From Bacilli bacterium (lineage in GTDB: Bacteria > Bacillota_I > Bacilli_A > RF39 > UBA660): 44,382 nucleotides of DNA. Every line of letters starts with the position of its first letter. Positions within the stretch are counted from its first letter, which is position 1. The stretch covers positions 1 to 44,382 of the forward strand of contig JAFSAI010000034.1 in assembly GCA_017441065.1 (NCBI GenBank), given 5' to 3'. Both the position numbers and the translations under genes were made by a program. The notes beneath the pieces are model-generated. The model saw only the letters and a program-made list of their open reading frames with translations, did no database searches and had not been told where the DNA came from. This document shows, in pieces, positions 8,986-17,035 of the stretch.

Positions 8986-9008
8986 CAATATTTAATTGTT
9001 ATTTTTTT
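8983..9008. terminator. Bidirectional terminator between the hypothetical gene and rnhC
   Basis: TAACAAT / ATTGTTA stem with an A tract on the left and a T tract on the right. It can serve both convergent genes; the rnhC stop codon lies at its right edge. Confidence 0.75.
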
Positions 9009-9921
9009 ATAGTCTATTTGCGTTGCTAAAATTCATTTTAGCTATTTCATATAATTTTTCGTGTCCATATTGTTCGTTAATCTCTTTGGCAACCTTGTCA
9101 ACATTTATTCCTGCACCTTTAGGTAGTGGTATATGAACTGAATCTGATAATTCATCCATTTTTCTTAAAAATATATATCTACTTATAATTGATGCACAGG
9201 CAACACTTAATACTTTATCTTCAGCTTTAGTCATAAATGTTATATGCATAACTTTTTCTGGGACATCTTTGATATATTCATAAAATTTTTCTTTGCTACA
9301 AAATTCATCAATGACAATTTTTGCGTAATTAAAATTATTTTTATTTTTTAATTCATATAATGCTTTATTATGTAATATTGCCTTTAGTTTATTCATATTA
9401 CAATTTGTACTATGACGTTCATTATAAGTTTTATTATCAAGTATAGTAGTTACATAAGGAATCCTTTTCATTATTTCTGGTGCTATTTGTAATATTTTTT
9501 CATCTGTTATTTTTTTTGAATCTCTAACACCTAAATTTTGTAAAAATTCAAAATCTTTAGTAGAAACAAAAGTAGCAGTAACAATGATTGGACCAAAAAA
9601 ATCTCCTGTTCCAACTTCATCTGATCCAATTGTAGATAAATCCATTTGGTCATTATTTTTTTCTTTGGCTTTTGTTTCAGTACCATCTATGTTAATTACA
9701 CGATTATTTAATTTTTTTTCTAAATCAATCCAAATATTTGCATCAATATCGGCACTAGTGCCTTGAAACATAATTTTTCCACTTTCATATAAAGTGATAG
9801 TAGTATCAGCTTCTTGTGCTTGAAATACTGCATATGGTGGAGTTTTATCTTTTCTTAAATCTTTATAGTAATCAATAATTTTATTCTTTAAATTATCTGA
9901 AACTTTGAATACAATTGTCAT
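9007..9921 (-). CDS. rnhC: Ribonuclease HIII
   Basis: A 304-residue RNase HIII that cleaves the RNA strand of RNA-DNA hybrids, acting in R-loop and primer removal. The N-terminal TBP-like domain of type HIII occupies about residues 1-80. The catalytic domain starts with IGSDEVGTGDFFGP (Asp101, Glu102), followed by DSKKITDEKI and the later KAEDKVLSVACASIISR. The start is set at 9921 rather than the 15 codons upstream, because GAGGTG precedes this ATG on the minus strand and the family begins MTIVFKV. It faces the upstream gene and is divergent from cvpA; in Bacillus rnhC is also near cvpA and uvrC. Confidence 0.95.
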   Translation of the reverse strand: MTIVFKVSDNLKNKIIDYYKDLRKDKTPPYAVFQAQEADTTITLYESGKIMFQGTSADIDANIWIDLEKKLNNRVINIDGTETKAKEKNNDQMDLSTIGSDEVGTGDFFGPIIVTATFVSTKDFEFLQNLGVRDSKKITDEKILQIAPEIMKRIPYVTTILDNKTYNERHSTNCNMNKLKAILHNKALYELKNKNNFNYAKIVIDEFCSKEKFYEYIKDVPEKVMHITFMTKAEDKVLSVACASIISRYIFLRKMDELSDSVHIPLPKGAGINVDKVAKEINEQYGHEKLYEIAKMNFSNANRL

Positions 9922-10004
9922 TTTACACCTCGAAATAATTTTAACATATTCCGCTTTATTTTTCATTATAAATATAATATAATTCTATTATAGGAGATGA
10001 GTAT

Positions 10005-10724
10005 ATGAGTATAATATTAGATATTATTTTAGTAGCATTTATAATTTTAGGAACATATGCAGGTGTAAGAAGAGGACTTATAAAATCACTTGTTAGTTTT
10101 ATAGGTTTGGTTGCAATAGTAATCATAAGTTATACATTAAGAGTTCCATTAGCAGAATTCTTAATTGATACATTACCATTTTTTAATTTTGGTGGAGCTT
10201 TAGAAGGATTAACAGCTTTAAATATTTTAATATATAATATTTTATCATTTGTATTTATATTTATATTATTATATTGTATTTTAAATATTATTATTGCATT
10301 AACTGGATTTATAGATACATTACTTAAATTTACAGTTATCTGGATTATTCCTTCAAAAATAGGAGGAGCAATAGTAGGGTTCTTAGAATCATGGATTTTC
10401 TTATTCTTAGCAGTATTTGTTTTTGCGCAATTTAGCTTCTCAGCAGGAATTATTAGAGATAGCCATATAGCAGGAATTATTTTAAATAATACACCAGTAA
10501 TAGGACATTACTTAGGTGGTGCAAGTAAAGCTGCTGAAGAAATATATGAAGAAATTGAAACTTATGCTAAAGATGATGAAAAGACAACTGAAGATTTAAA
10601 TTTAAAAATTTTACAAATTGAAATTAACTATGGTTTAGTTTCATCTGAAAAAGCTACTGAATTAATGGAAATTGGTAAAGTTGGTTTAAAGAATGTAGTA
10701 ATTTCTACACCAACAAGAGGATAA
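10005..10724 (+). CDS. cvpA: CvpA family membrane protein
   Basis: A 239-residue protein with four hydrophobic segments in the first 150 residues (about 3-20, 27-48, 70-105 and 115-150) and the CvpA hallmark GTYAGVRRGLIKSLVSFIG near the start. The C-terminal third is a charged cytoplasmic tail. The family was named for colicin V production; its exact activity is unresolved. AGGAGATGAG just upstream sets the ATG at 10005. The next gene, thioredoxin, begins two bases after the stop codon, so the two are an operon. The rnhC - cvpA - trxA - uvrC neighbourhood resembles that of Bacillus, but zapA, polX and mutS2 are missing here. Confidence 0.9.
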   Translation: MSIILDIILVAFIILGTYAGVRRGLIKSLVSFIGLVAIVIISYTLRVPLAEFLIDTLPFFNFGGALEGLTALNILIYNILSFVFIFILLYCILNIIIALTGFIDTLLKFTVIWIIPSKIGGAIVGFLESWIFLFLAVFVFAQFSFSAGIIRDSHIAGIILNNTPVIGHYLGGASKAAEEIYEEIETYAKDDEKTTEDLNLKILQIEINYGLVSSEKATELMEIGKVGLKNVVISTPTRG

Positions 10725-10725
10725 T

Positions 10726-11031
10726 ATGATTAAGTATTTAGAACATATTGAAGATTACGATACATTAGTTGAGAAAGGCATTTTACTTGTAGATTTTTAT
10801 ACAGAGTGGTGCGGTCCTTGTCAAATGCTTGCTAGTATATTAGAAGAAATTGATTATATGGATATTATCAAAGTTGATGCCGACAAATTTCCTGAACTTG
10901 CTATGAAATATGGAATAATGAGTGTTCCTACATTATGCTTCTATAAAGATGGTTTAATGATGCAAAAGGAAATAGGATATCGTACACCAGAAGAAATAAA
11001 AGATATATACAAAAAAATAAGTGGAAATTAA
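10726..11031 (+). CDS. trxA: Thioredoxin
   Basis: A 101-residue thioredoxin with the redox site WCGPC at residues 28-32 and the cis-proline loop MSVPT, followed by LCFYKDG. It reduces protein disulfides in the cytoplasm. There is no signal peptide. It starts one base after the cvpA stop codon, so it is probably co-transcribed. The 3' end overlaps the convergent IMPACT-family gene by four bases, and both share a hairpin terminator. Confidence 0.95.
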   Translation: MIKYLEHIEDYDTLVEKGILLVDFYTEWCGPCQMLASILEEIDYMDIIKVDADKFPELAMKYGIMSVPTLCFYKDGLMMQKEIGYRTPEEIKDIYKKISGN

Positions 11032-11043
11032 TCCACTTTTTTT
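11020..11043 (+). terminator. Intrinsic terminator at the 3' end of trxA
   Basis: AGTGGA / TCCACT stem with loop AATTAA and a run of seven T; contains the trxA stop codon and the 3' end of the convergent gene. Confidence 0.75.
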
Positions 11044-11384
11044 ATGACTTCTTTTGCACTGTTTAAATAACTTCTTGTAAGTAATCCAGCTCCAAGAAGG
11101 GTACCACCAAAATATCTAACTACTGCAATAAAAACATTATTCAAATCATTTTGCATGATTATGTTGTATATTGGAGTACCTGCAGTATTACTTGGTTCTT
11201 TATCATCACTTTTTTTAACTAAATTATCAAATTTATATGCATAAGGTATATGTCTTGCTTTTTTATGTTCTTTTTTTAAATATTCAAGTATATTATCTAT
11301 GTCTTCTTTTGTATGTACTTCATAATAATAGGCAATAAACTTTGATTTTTTTATTTCTAATGTATAAGTGTTTATAAGTTTCAT
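11028..11384 (-). CDS. Short IMPACT (UPF0029/YigZ N-terminal) family protein
   Basis: A 118-residue protein carrying the UPF0029 domain: KSKFIAYYYEV near the start, HIPYAYKF, DDKEPSNTAGTPI and VAVVRYFGGTLLGAGLL. YigZ/IMPACT proteins are linked to translation regulation, but the bacterial function is not settled. Full-length YigZ (about 205 residues) has a second DUF1949 domain, which is absent here. The short form stops at KEVIKKVD without frameshift signs, so it looks like a genuine single-domain version. AAAGGAG upstream on the minus strand supports the start. Confidence 0.85.
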   Translation of the reverse strand: MKLINTYTLEIKKSKFIAYYYEVHTKEDIDNILEYLKKEHKKARHIPYAYKFDNLVKKSDDKEPSNTAGTPIYNIIMQNDLNNVFIAVVRYFGGTLLGAGLLTRSYLNSAKEVIKKVD

Positions 11385-11452
11385 AATAAACTCCTTTCAT
11401 AAATTGTATCATAACATTAATTAGTTGTGTTATACTAATTATAGTGATTTTT

Positions 11453-13237
11453 ATGTTAAGTGAGAAGTTAAAATTAATTCCCCATCTACCAGGTAGTTAT
11501 CAAATGCGTAATAAAGATGGAATAATTATATATGTAGGTAAAGCAAAAGACTTATACAAAAGGGTTAATAGTTATTTTAAAGGTACTGTTACTGGAAAAA
11601 CAAGAAAAATGGTAAGTGAAGTAGTAGATTTCACTTATATTGTTACAAACTCTGAAACAGAAGCTTTTATAACTGAGATTAATTTAATTAAAGAGTATAA
11701 TCCAAAATATAATATTTTACTTAAAGATGATAAAAGTTATCCTTATATTGAATATATAAGTAAACCTTATCCTCAAGTAAAAGTTTCTAGATATTTAAAT
11801 ATTAAAAGACGTGATAATAAGACTATTTTTGGACCGTATCCTAATGCGTATGCAGCAAGAAGAATAGTAAAATTAATTAATAGATTATATCCTTTGAAAA
11901 AATGTGAAGGGATGCCGAAAAATGTATGTCTTTATTATCATATTGGAGAATGCCTTGGATATTGTAATAAAAATATTGATAAAGATAAATTACAAGAAAT
12001 GGAAGCAGAAATATTATCTTTTTTAAGAGGAAATGATAAGATTTTAAAAGATAGACTACTAGAAAAAATTAATACATATTCAGAATCACTTAATTATGAA
12101 ATGGCAAAAGAATTAACTGAAGAGTTAAATTATATTAATATAGTTTTAGATAAGCAGAAAGTTGAGTTACACGACTTTGTTAATAGAGATATAATTGGTT
12201 TTTATCTTGATAAAGGTCATATTGGAATAAATATTTTATTTGTTAGAAATAATAAATTAATTGGTAGTCATAATGAAATTCTTACTATAAAAATAGATCC
12301 AAATGAAGAACTTAATGATTATGTTTTAAATTTTTATACTAGGCATGAAGTTCCCAAAGAAATTTTAGTTGATAATGTATTTAACAAAGAAATTCTTAGT
12401 GAACTTATAGAAACAAATTTTGTAGTTCCAGAAAAAGGAATAAAGAAAAAGATTCTTAATATGGCAGAAGTGAATGCTAAAATATATTTAGAAAATGAAA
12501 TTAAAACTTATGAAAGAAACGAAATGAGAAGTACTACTGCTAATGAAGAGTTGGCAAAACTTCTAAATATTGATAATTTAAGAAGAATTGATGCTTTTGA
12601 TAATTCTAATCTTTTTGGAAGTTATTCTGTAAGTGGAATGGTTGTGTTTGTAGAAGGAATGCCTTATAAAAAAGAATATCGTAAATATAAAATAAGTTTA
12701 GAAAAAAATGATGATTATAATACTATGAAAGAAGTTATCTATAGAAGATATCAAAGAGCTTTAGTAGAGGGAACTGAACTTCCTGACTTAATTATAGTTG
12801 ATGGTGGAATTAACCAAATTAATGCTTGTTTAGATACTTTAAATTTATTAAATTTAAATATAAAAGTTTGTGGGTTAAAGAAAAATGATAAACATAGAAC
12901 TAATGAACTTATTGATGGAGATACTTATAGTATTATAAATATTGATAAAGATAGTAATGTTTTTCATTATTTGACTCGAATTCAAGATGAAGTACATAGA
13001 TTTACTATTAATTATCACAAAACATTGAGAAGTAAGGGAAGTATTAGTAGTATTCTTGATAGTGTTGAAGGTATTGGGAATGTTAGAAAAAAAGAGTTAA
13101 TAAAAAAGTATGGCAATATTAATAATATAAAAAATGCTAGTGTAGAAGAGCTTTCTAAAATAATACCGGAAGCAGTAGCTAAAGAGTTAAAAAATTTCCT
13201 TATTAATAGAGAAAAATTAGAAAATAAAAAAGATTAA
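11453..13237 (+). CDS. uvrC: Excinuclease ABC subunit C
   Basis: The dual-incision nuclease of nucleotide excision repair, about 594 residues. It has the GIY-YIG domain (about 12-90, GSYQM...IIIYVGKAKDLYKRVNSYF in two blocks), cysteines around CVYYHIGEC-like residues 155-170, the UVR motif (YEMAKELTEELNYI), the RNase H-like second nuclease domain with LIIVDGG, and a C-terminal helix-hairpin-helix (VEGIGNVRKKELIKKYG). The length is normal. A GTG at 11444 is in frame and sits about 8 bases after a TATACT -10-like box, while ATG 11453 matches the family N-terminus. Neither has a clear Shine-Dalgarno, so the mRNA may be near-leaderless. Confidence 0.95.
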   Translation: MLSEKLKLIPHLPGSYQMRNKDGIIIYVGKAKDLYKRVNSYFKGTVTGKTRKMVSEVVDFTYIVTNSETEAFITEINLIKEYNPKYNILLKDDKSYPYIEYISKPYPQVKVSRYLNIKRRDNKTIFGPYPNAYAARRIVKLINRLYPLKKCEGMPKNVCLYYHIGECLGYCNKNIDKDKLQEMEAEILSFLRGNDKILKDRLLEKINTYSESLNYEMAKELTEELNYINIVLDKQKVELHDFVNRDIIGFYLDKGHIGINILFVRNNKLIGSHNEILTIKIDPNEELNDYVLNFYTRHEVPKEILVDNVFNKEILSELIETNFVVPEKGIKKKILNMAEVNAKIYLENEIKTYERNEMRSTTANEELAKLLNIDNLRRIDAFDNSNLFGSYSVSGMVVFVEGMPYKKEYRKYKISLEKNDDYNTMKEVIYRRYQRALVEGTELPDLIIVDGGINQINACLDTLNLLNLNIKVCGLKKNDKHRTNELIDGDTYSIINIDKDSNVFHYLTRIQDEVHRFTINYHKTLRSKGSISSILDSVEGIGNVRKKELIKKYGNINNIKNASVEELSKIIPEAVAKELKNFLINREKLENKKD

Positions 13238-13246
13238 AATTAATTA

Positions 13247-13274
13247 TTGACAAAAATATACTTCAAAGTATAAT
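13247..13274 (+). promoter_or_regulatory. Strong predicted promoter of the PH-like membrane protein gene
   Basis: TTGACA (13247-13252), 16-bp spacer, TATAAT (13269-13274). A GAAAGT-GAT-ACTTTC inverted repeat (13282-13296) covers the predicted transcription start and could be an operator or a 5' hairpin. Confidence 0.75.
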
Positions 13275-13315
13275 GAAGATAGAAAGTGATACTTTCTTAG
13301 AAGTTAGAGGATAAG

Positions 13316-14224
13316 ATGGCAAAAGAAGAAATGAAAGAAAAAGAAGTAAAAGAAAGAGATACACTAGTTACATGTAGAGTATTGTTTGTATCTATATTAG
13401 ACAAAATTTATTTATGGTGCTTGATTCTATCATTTGTATTACTTACTGCAAATAATTTTGCAGGAGATATTGCAAATTTACACTATGGATTTTGGGCAAA
13501 AGTAGGTAATGAAGTATTAATTATTATTGGTACTGGTATAGCATATTTAATATTAAATTGGTTTTACAAATGCGCAGTAAAAACTATGTTATGTTTAACA
13601 GAAAAAGAAGTTTATAAAGAAGCTTATGTACCATTTAAAAGAAGTGAAACAACAATACCATTAAATAAAATTACTGGAGTGTCTACTATTAATGTATTTT
13701 GGATTTTTAGAAGTATTATAATTCATCAATACGGAAAATTACCAATGATATTCTTTACATGGAATAATCAAGAATTTAAAGACAAATTAGATGAATTAGT
13801 AGTTAAAGAAGATAAGAAAATAAGAAATGAATTTGAAGACAAAAATATTATTACAGAAGATAAACTTAAATTCTTAAAATATTTTGCAATTACATTAGCA
13901 GGTATTATTTGCTTTATTGGTATTTTAAGATTTGTATTATTTATTTTTGGGACTGAAAGAAGAATAGTAGGTACTTATGAATATTCTGATAATTATAATA
14001 CCGATCAAATTGTTTTAGCTGATGATGGAACATGTGATGTAGATGATATTATTTCAAGTTCAGTAACAGAATGTGAGTGGGTTTATAATAATGACACTAA
14101 AAAAGTAGAAATTACTTACGAATCAGGATATTATTATAAATATGATGATACAATGGAACTAGAATACAATTCTAAGGAAAAAACATTACAATCAAGTTCT
14201 AGAACATATACAAAAATCGATTAA
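13316..14224 (+). CDS. Membrane protein with a bacterial PH-like (bPH_2) domain
   Basis: A 302-residue protein. It has a basic/acidic N-terminus, two membrane helices (about 30-50 and 62-85), a bPH_2-like segment (about 95-145, with TTIPLNKITGVSTINVFWIF, split by the family's usual turn), a third helix (about 188-212), and a C-terminal extracytoplasmic domain of about 85 residues with a lipocalin-like GTYEYSDNYN start. The PH part resembles YdbS/YdbT proteins; the combination with the C-terminal domain is not one I can name. Function unknown. It is a single-gene unit between a strong promoter and a perfect ten-base-pair terminator. Confidence 0.65.
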   Translation: MAKEEMKEKEVKERDTLVTCRVLFVSILDKIYLWCLILSFVLLTANNFAGDIANLHYGFWAKVGNEVLIIIGTGIAYLILNWFYKCAVKTMLCLTEKEVYKEAYVPFKRSETTIPLNKITGVSTINVFWIFRSIIIHQYGKLPMIFFTWNNQEFKDKLDELVVKEDKKIRNEFEDKNIITEDKLKFLKYFAITLAGIICFIGILRFVLFIFGTERRIVGTYEYSDNYNTDQIVLADDGTCDVDDIISSSVTECEWVYNNDTKKVEITYESGYYYKYDDTMELEYNSKEKTLQSSSRTYTKID

Positions 14225-14230
14225 TATAGA

Positions 14231-14260
14231 GTTATTCTAGGTTACTAGAATAACTTTTTA
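14231..14260 (+). terminator. Strong intrinsic terminator after the PH-like gene
   Basis: Perfect GTTATTCTAG / CTAGAATAAC stem, GTTA loop, five T. Confidence 0.9.
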
Positions 14261-14280
14261 AGTGTTAGAAAGGTTTATTT

Positions 14281-14718
14281 ATGGAAATAAAGAAAAAAAG
14301 AATAGGAGTTTATGGAGTTATTATCCAAAATGAAAAAATTGCTTTAGTAAGAAAAGCCGGTGGCGGTTATAAAGGAAAACTTGATCTACCTGGTGGTGGT
14401 ATGGAACATAAAGAAATGCCTATTGAAACATTAAAAAGAGAATTAATGGAAGAAGCAGAAGTAGAAGTTACTAATTGTGATTTATTGGATGTAACTGCTA
14501 CTAATGTAAGGTGGTTAATGCCTGATGGAGTGTATGAAGATTTACATCATATAGGAATTCTTTATACTGTTACTATAACCGGAAGTAAAGTAAAAACAGA
14601 TGCAGATGGATTAGATTCGGAAGGTTGTAACTGGTATAATATTTCTGAACTTAATAAAAATGAATTATCACCATTTACAATTTATGCTTTAGAAAAATTA
14701 GAATACAATATTAAATAA
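14281..14718 (+). CDS. NUDIX hydrolase
   Basis: A 145-residue Nudix protein that would hydrolyse a nucleoside-diphosphate derivative. The Nudix box runs from Gly39 to Val61: GGMEHKE, then RELMEEAEV. The REUXEE core (Arg53, Glu54, Glu57, Glu58) is intact, but the conserved Gly near the end of the box is replaced by Glu60; some active family members tolerate this. The substrate cannot be predicted. AGAAAGG lies upstream, and the stop codon falls in the terminator loop. Confidence 0.88.
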   Translation: MEIKKKRIGVYGVIIQNEKIALVRKAGGGYKGKLDLPGGGMEHKEMPIETLKRELMEEAEVEVTNCDLLDVTATNVRWLMPDGVYEDLHHIGILYTVTITGSKVKTDADGLDSEGCNWYNISELNKNELSPFTIYALEKLEYNIK

Positions 14719-14736
14719 TATTGTATTCTTTTTTTT
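14701..14736 (+). terminator. Intrinsic terminator overlapping the Nudix stop
   Basis: Perfect 12-base-pair stem GAATACAATATT / AATATTGTATTC with an AAAT loop and eight T. Confidence 0.9.
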
Positions 14737-14772
14737 GATATCGTGATAAAATTATTTTATTGAGGTTGAAGT

Positions 14773-15192
14773 ATGATAAAAAAAGTTAGTGAATTAATAA
14801 AAAAATATGAAATGTTTATTAAATACATTTTTGTAGCAGGGATATCTTTTGTAATAGATATCGTATTTTTTTCAATATTTAAATTTATATTTGTAGGTAA
14901 TATTATTATAGCTACTATTCTTGCTAGAATTATTTCTTCATTTATTAATTATTTACTTAATAAAGATAAAGTATTTAAAAGTAATGAAAAGAGCAGTAAA
15001 ACAATTATAAAGTATTATGCATTAGTAGTTATACAAATGTTAGTATCAGCATTTGCAGTAGATAATTTATATAAATTATTAAGCATAAATGCTACTTTAA
15101 TTAAAGTTCCAGTTGAGTTTATATTGTTTATTTGTAATTATTTAATACAAAAGATATTAATATTTAAAAGAGGTAAAAATGAAAATAATTAA
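14773..15192 (+). CDS. GtrA family membrane protein
   Basis: A 139-residue protein with four membrane helices, starting near residue 15 (MFIKYIFVAGISFVIDIVFF), and the conserved ILARIISSFINYLLNK. GtrA proteins are thought to move polyprenyl-phosphate sugars across the membrane. It is clearly paralogous to the C-terminal domain of the GT2-GtrA fusion at 30482: both contain ATILAR--SS-NY, KYY-LVVIQM and a KxxxFKR ending. Its 3' end overlaps the next gene by 14 bases, so the two are translationally coupled. TGAGGTTGA upstream sets the start. Confidence 0.88.
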   Translation: MIKKVSELIKKYEMFIKYIFVAGISFVIDIVFFSIFKFIFVGNIIIATILARIISSFINYLLNKDKVFKSNEKSSKTIIKYYALVVIQMLVSAFAVDNLYKLLSINATLIKVPVEFILFICNYLIQKILIFKRGKNENN

Positions 15193-16936
15193 AAATAATT
15201 TTAAATATGTAATTTATAGTTTAATTACTAACTTTAGTGTTTATAAATATTTTTTCTTAAATTTTAGTAATAAATGGGCTTATATTCTAGATATAATATT
15301 ATTAATATTATTATTTATTTTTTATAAAAAATTATCTAATAATATAAAATTAGATAAAAAGTATAGAGTATTTATAATAGTAATGAGTTTTATATTTGTT
15401 CTTGGATATAGTTATCAAATTACTAGTACTGGAGAATTATTTTGGGGAAGCATATTAAATATACTAGTATCAATAATTAAGATTGTTGGTTATTATTTAT
15501 TCTTTAAAGTTCTTATTTATTATATTGTTAAATTTATGCAAAAAGAGTATGTAGTAAACAATAAAATAATAAAAAAATTCAGTGAACATCCATTTTTATA
15601 TTCATTTATATTTTTAAGTATATGTTATGGAATATTTTTAGTTTTTTATTATCCTGGTATTATTAATTATGATAATGCAAATCAAATAAAAGAAATGCTT
15701 GGTTTTCATACAAGATATTTAGATGCGATTAATCCAATAAGTAGTAGTGCACTTACTAATTTTAACCCTATACTTCATACCGTACTTTTAGGAGGAATGT
15801 TTAAAATAGGATTACTTCTTGGTAATGCAAATTTTGGTTTATTTATGTATAGTTTATTCCAAATGCTTATAGTTATTTTAATTTATAGTTATGCAGTTAG
15901 TTATAGTATTAAAGAAAAAATAAGTCCAATATATTCATTTATAATATTACTTATTTTAGGACTAGTACCTATATTTGGTTATTATAGTATTACGGCAGTA
16001 AAAGATACTTTATATACAGCATTTTTAGTTTTATTTTCAATTGAAATTTATGATTTTATCAAGAAAGAAAAATTAAATAATCATGATTTTATAAATTTAT
16101 TTTTAGTAAGTATGTTAGTTATATTATTTAGAAATAATGGATTATATATAGTTATATTTACTATACCATTCTTGCTTTATAAAAAAGAAAAAATTGCAAT
16201 TATAGGAGTAATAGCTTTAATAATTATGTCTTATGCTTCATTTAATAATGTTTTTTTACCTAGTGTAGGTATTTCAGGAACTAGTATTAGAGAAACGTTG
16301 TCTATACCATTTCAACAAACAGCAAGACTTGTTAAAATTCATGGCAATAAGGTTAGTGATGAAGATAGAAAAGTAATCGATAAAATTCTTGATTATGAAA
16401 ATTTAGCAAAAGATTATAATGAAGATTTAGCAGATCCAGTAAAAAATAAATATAATAAAGATGCTGAAATGAAAGATTTAATGGAATACTTTGGTGTATG
16501 GTTTAAAGGATTGGTTAAATATCCATTATTGTATGTTGATGCTACTATTAATAATATTACTAGTTATTTTTATCCATTTGAAAGTAGTTGGAAAGTATAT
16601 CATAAATTAAATCCTAAACTTCCATTAGTAGGTATAGATTATCATTATAATAGTTTAGATAAAGCTAGAGAGTTTATGCATGATTATGAAGTATTTAGTG
16701 AGTATAGCCCTGTTGGTATAATCCTTAATATAGGAGTAATTACTTGGACAAGTATTTTAGTATTTATAATGCTTTGTAAGAATAAATATTATATATTTTT
16801 AATACCTAATATTATATCGATATTATTTTGTGTACTTAGTCCTGCAAATACATATTATAGATATATTTATCCATCATTACTCATAATGATTTGTTTATTT
16901 CCGATTATTAAAAAGTTATCAGAAAAGAAGAGTTAA
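15179..16936 (+). CDS. Polytopic membrane protein, DUF6020-like (probable GT-C type glycosyltransferase)
   Basis: A 585-residue protein with about 12-14 hydrophobic helices and a larger soluble loop (about residues 390-480). The segment FYYPGIINYDNANQIKEM, followed by NFNPILHTVLLGG and LFRNNGLYIVIF, matches the DUF6020 family, whose layout recalls GT-C polyprenyl-sugar transferases with an acidic residue in the first outer loop. That function is inferred, not shown. Overlap with gtrA and AGAGGT upstream of ATG 15179 support co-expression: GtrA could supply a lipid-linked sugar that this protein transfers outside. Confidence 0.7.
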   Translation: MKIIKNNFKYVIYSLITNFSVYKYFFLNFSNKWAYILDIILLILLFIFYKKLSNNIKLDKKYRVFIIVMSFIFVLGYSYQITSTGELFWGSILNILVSIIKIVGYYLFFKVLIYYIVKFMQKEYVVNNKIIKKFSEHPFLYSFIFLSICYGIFLVFYYPGIINYDNANQIKEMLGFHTRYLDAINPISSSALTNFNPILHTVLLGGMFKIGLLLGNANFGLFMYSLFQMLIVILIYSYAVSYSIKEKISPIYSFIILLILGLVPIFGYYSITAVKDTLYTAFLVLFSIEIYDFIKKEKLNNHDFINLFLVSMLVILFRNNGLYIVIFTIPFLLYKKEKIAIIGVIALIIMSYASFNNVFLPSVGISGTSIRETLSIPFQQTARLVKIHGNKVSDEDRKVIDKILDYENLAKDYNEDLADPVKNKYNKDAEMKDLMEYFGVWFKGLVKYPLLYVDATINNITSYFYPFESSWKVYHKLNPKLPLVGIDYHYNSLDKAREFMHDYEVFSEYSPVGIILNIGVITWTSILVFIMLCKNKYYIFLIPNIISILFCVLSPANTYYRYIYPSLLIMICLFPIIKKLSEKKS

Positions 16937-16948
16937 TCTTCTTTTTTT
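16926..16948 (+). terminator. Intrinsic terminator after the DUF6020-like gene
   Basis: AGAAGA / TCTTCT stem, GTTAA loop including the stop codon, seven T. Confidence 0.75.
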
Positions 16949-16973
16949 ACACAAAACTTTCAAAAAAGTTTCC

Positions 16974-17003
16974 TTGAATAAACATATAATAGTAGTGTAT
17001 AAT
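16974..17003 (+). promoter_or_regulatory. Predicted promoter of the acyl-CoA synthetase-like gene
   Basis: TTGAAT (16974-16979), 18-bp spacer, TATAAT (16998-17003). Confidence 0.6.
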
Positions 17004-17035
17004 TATTAGTGTATGTAAATAGAAAGGCATTATAA

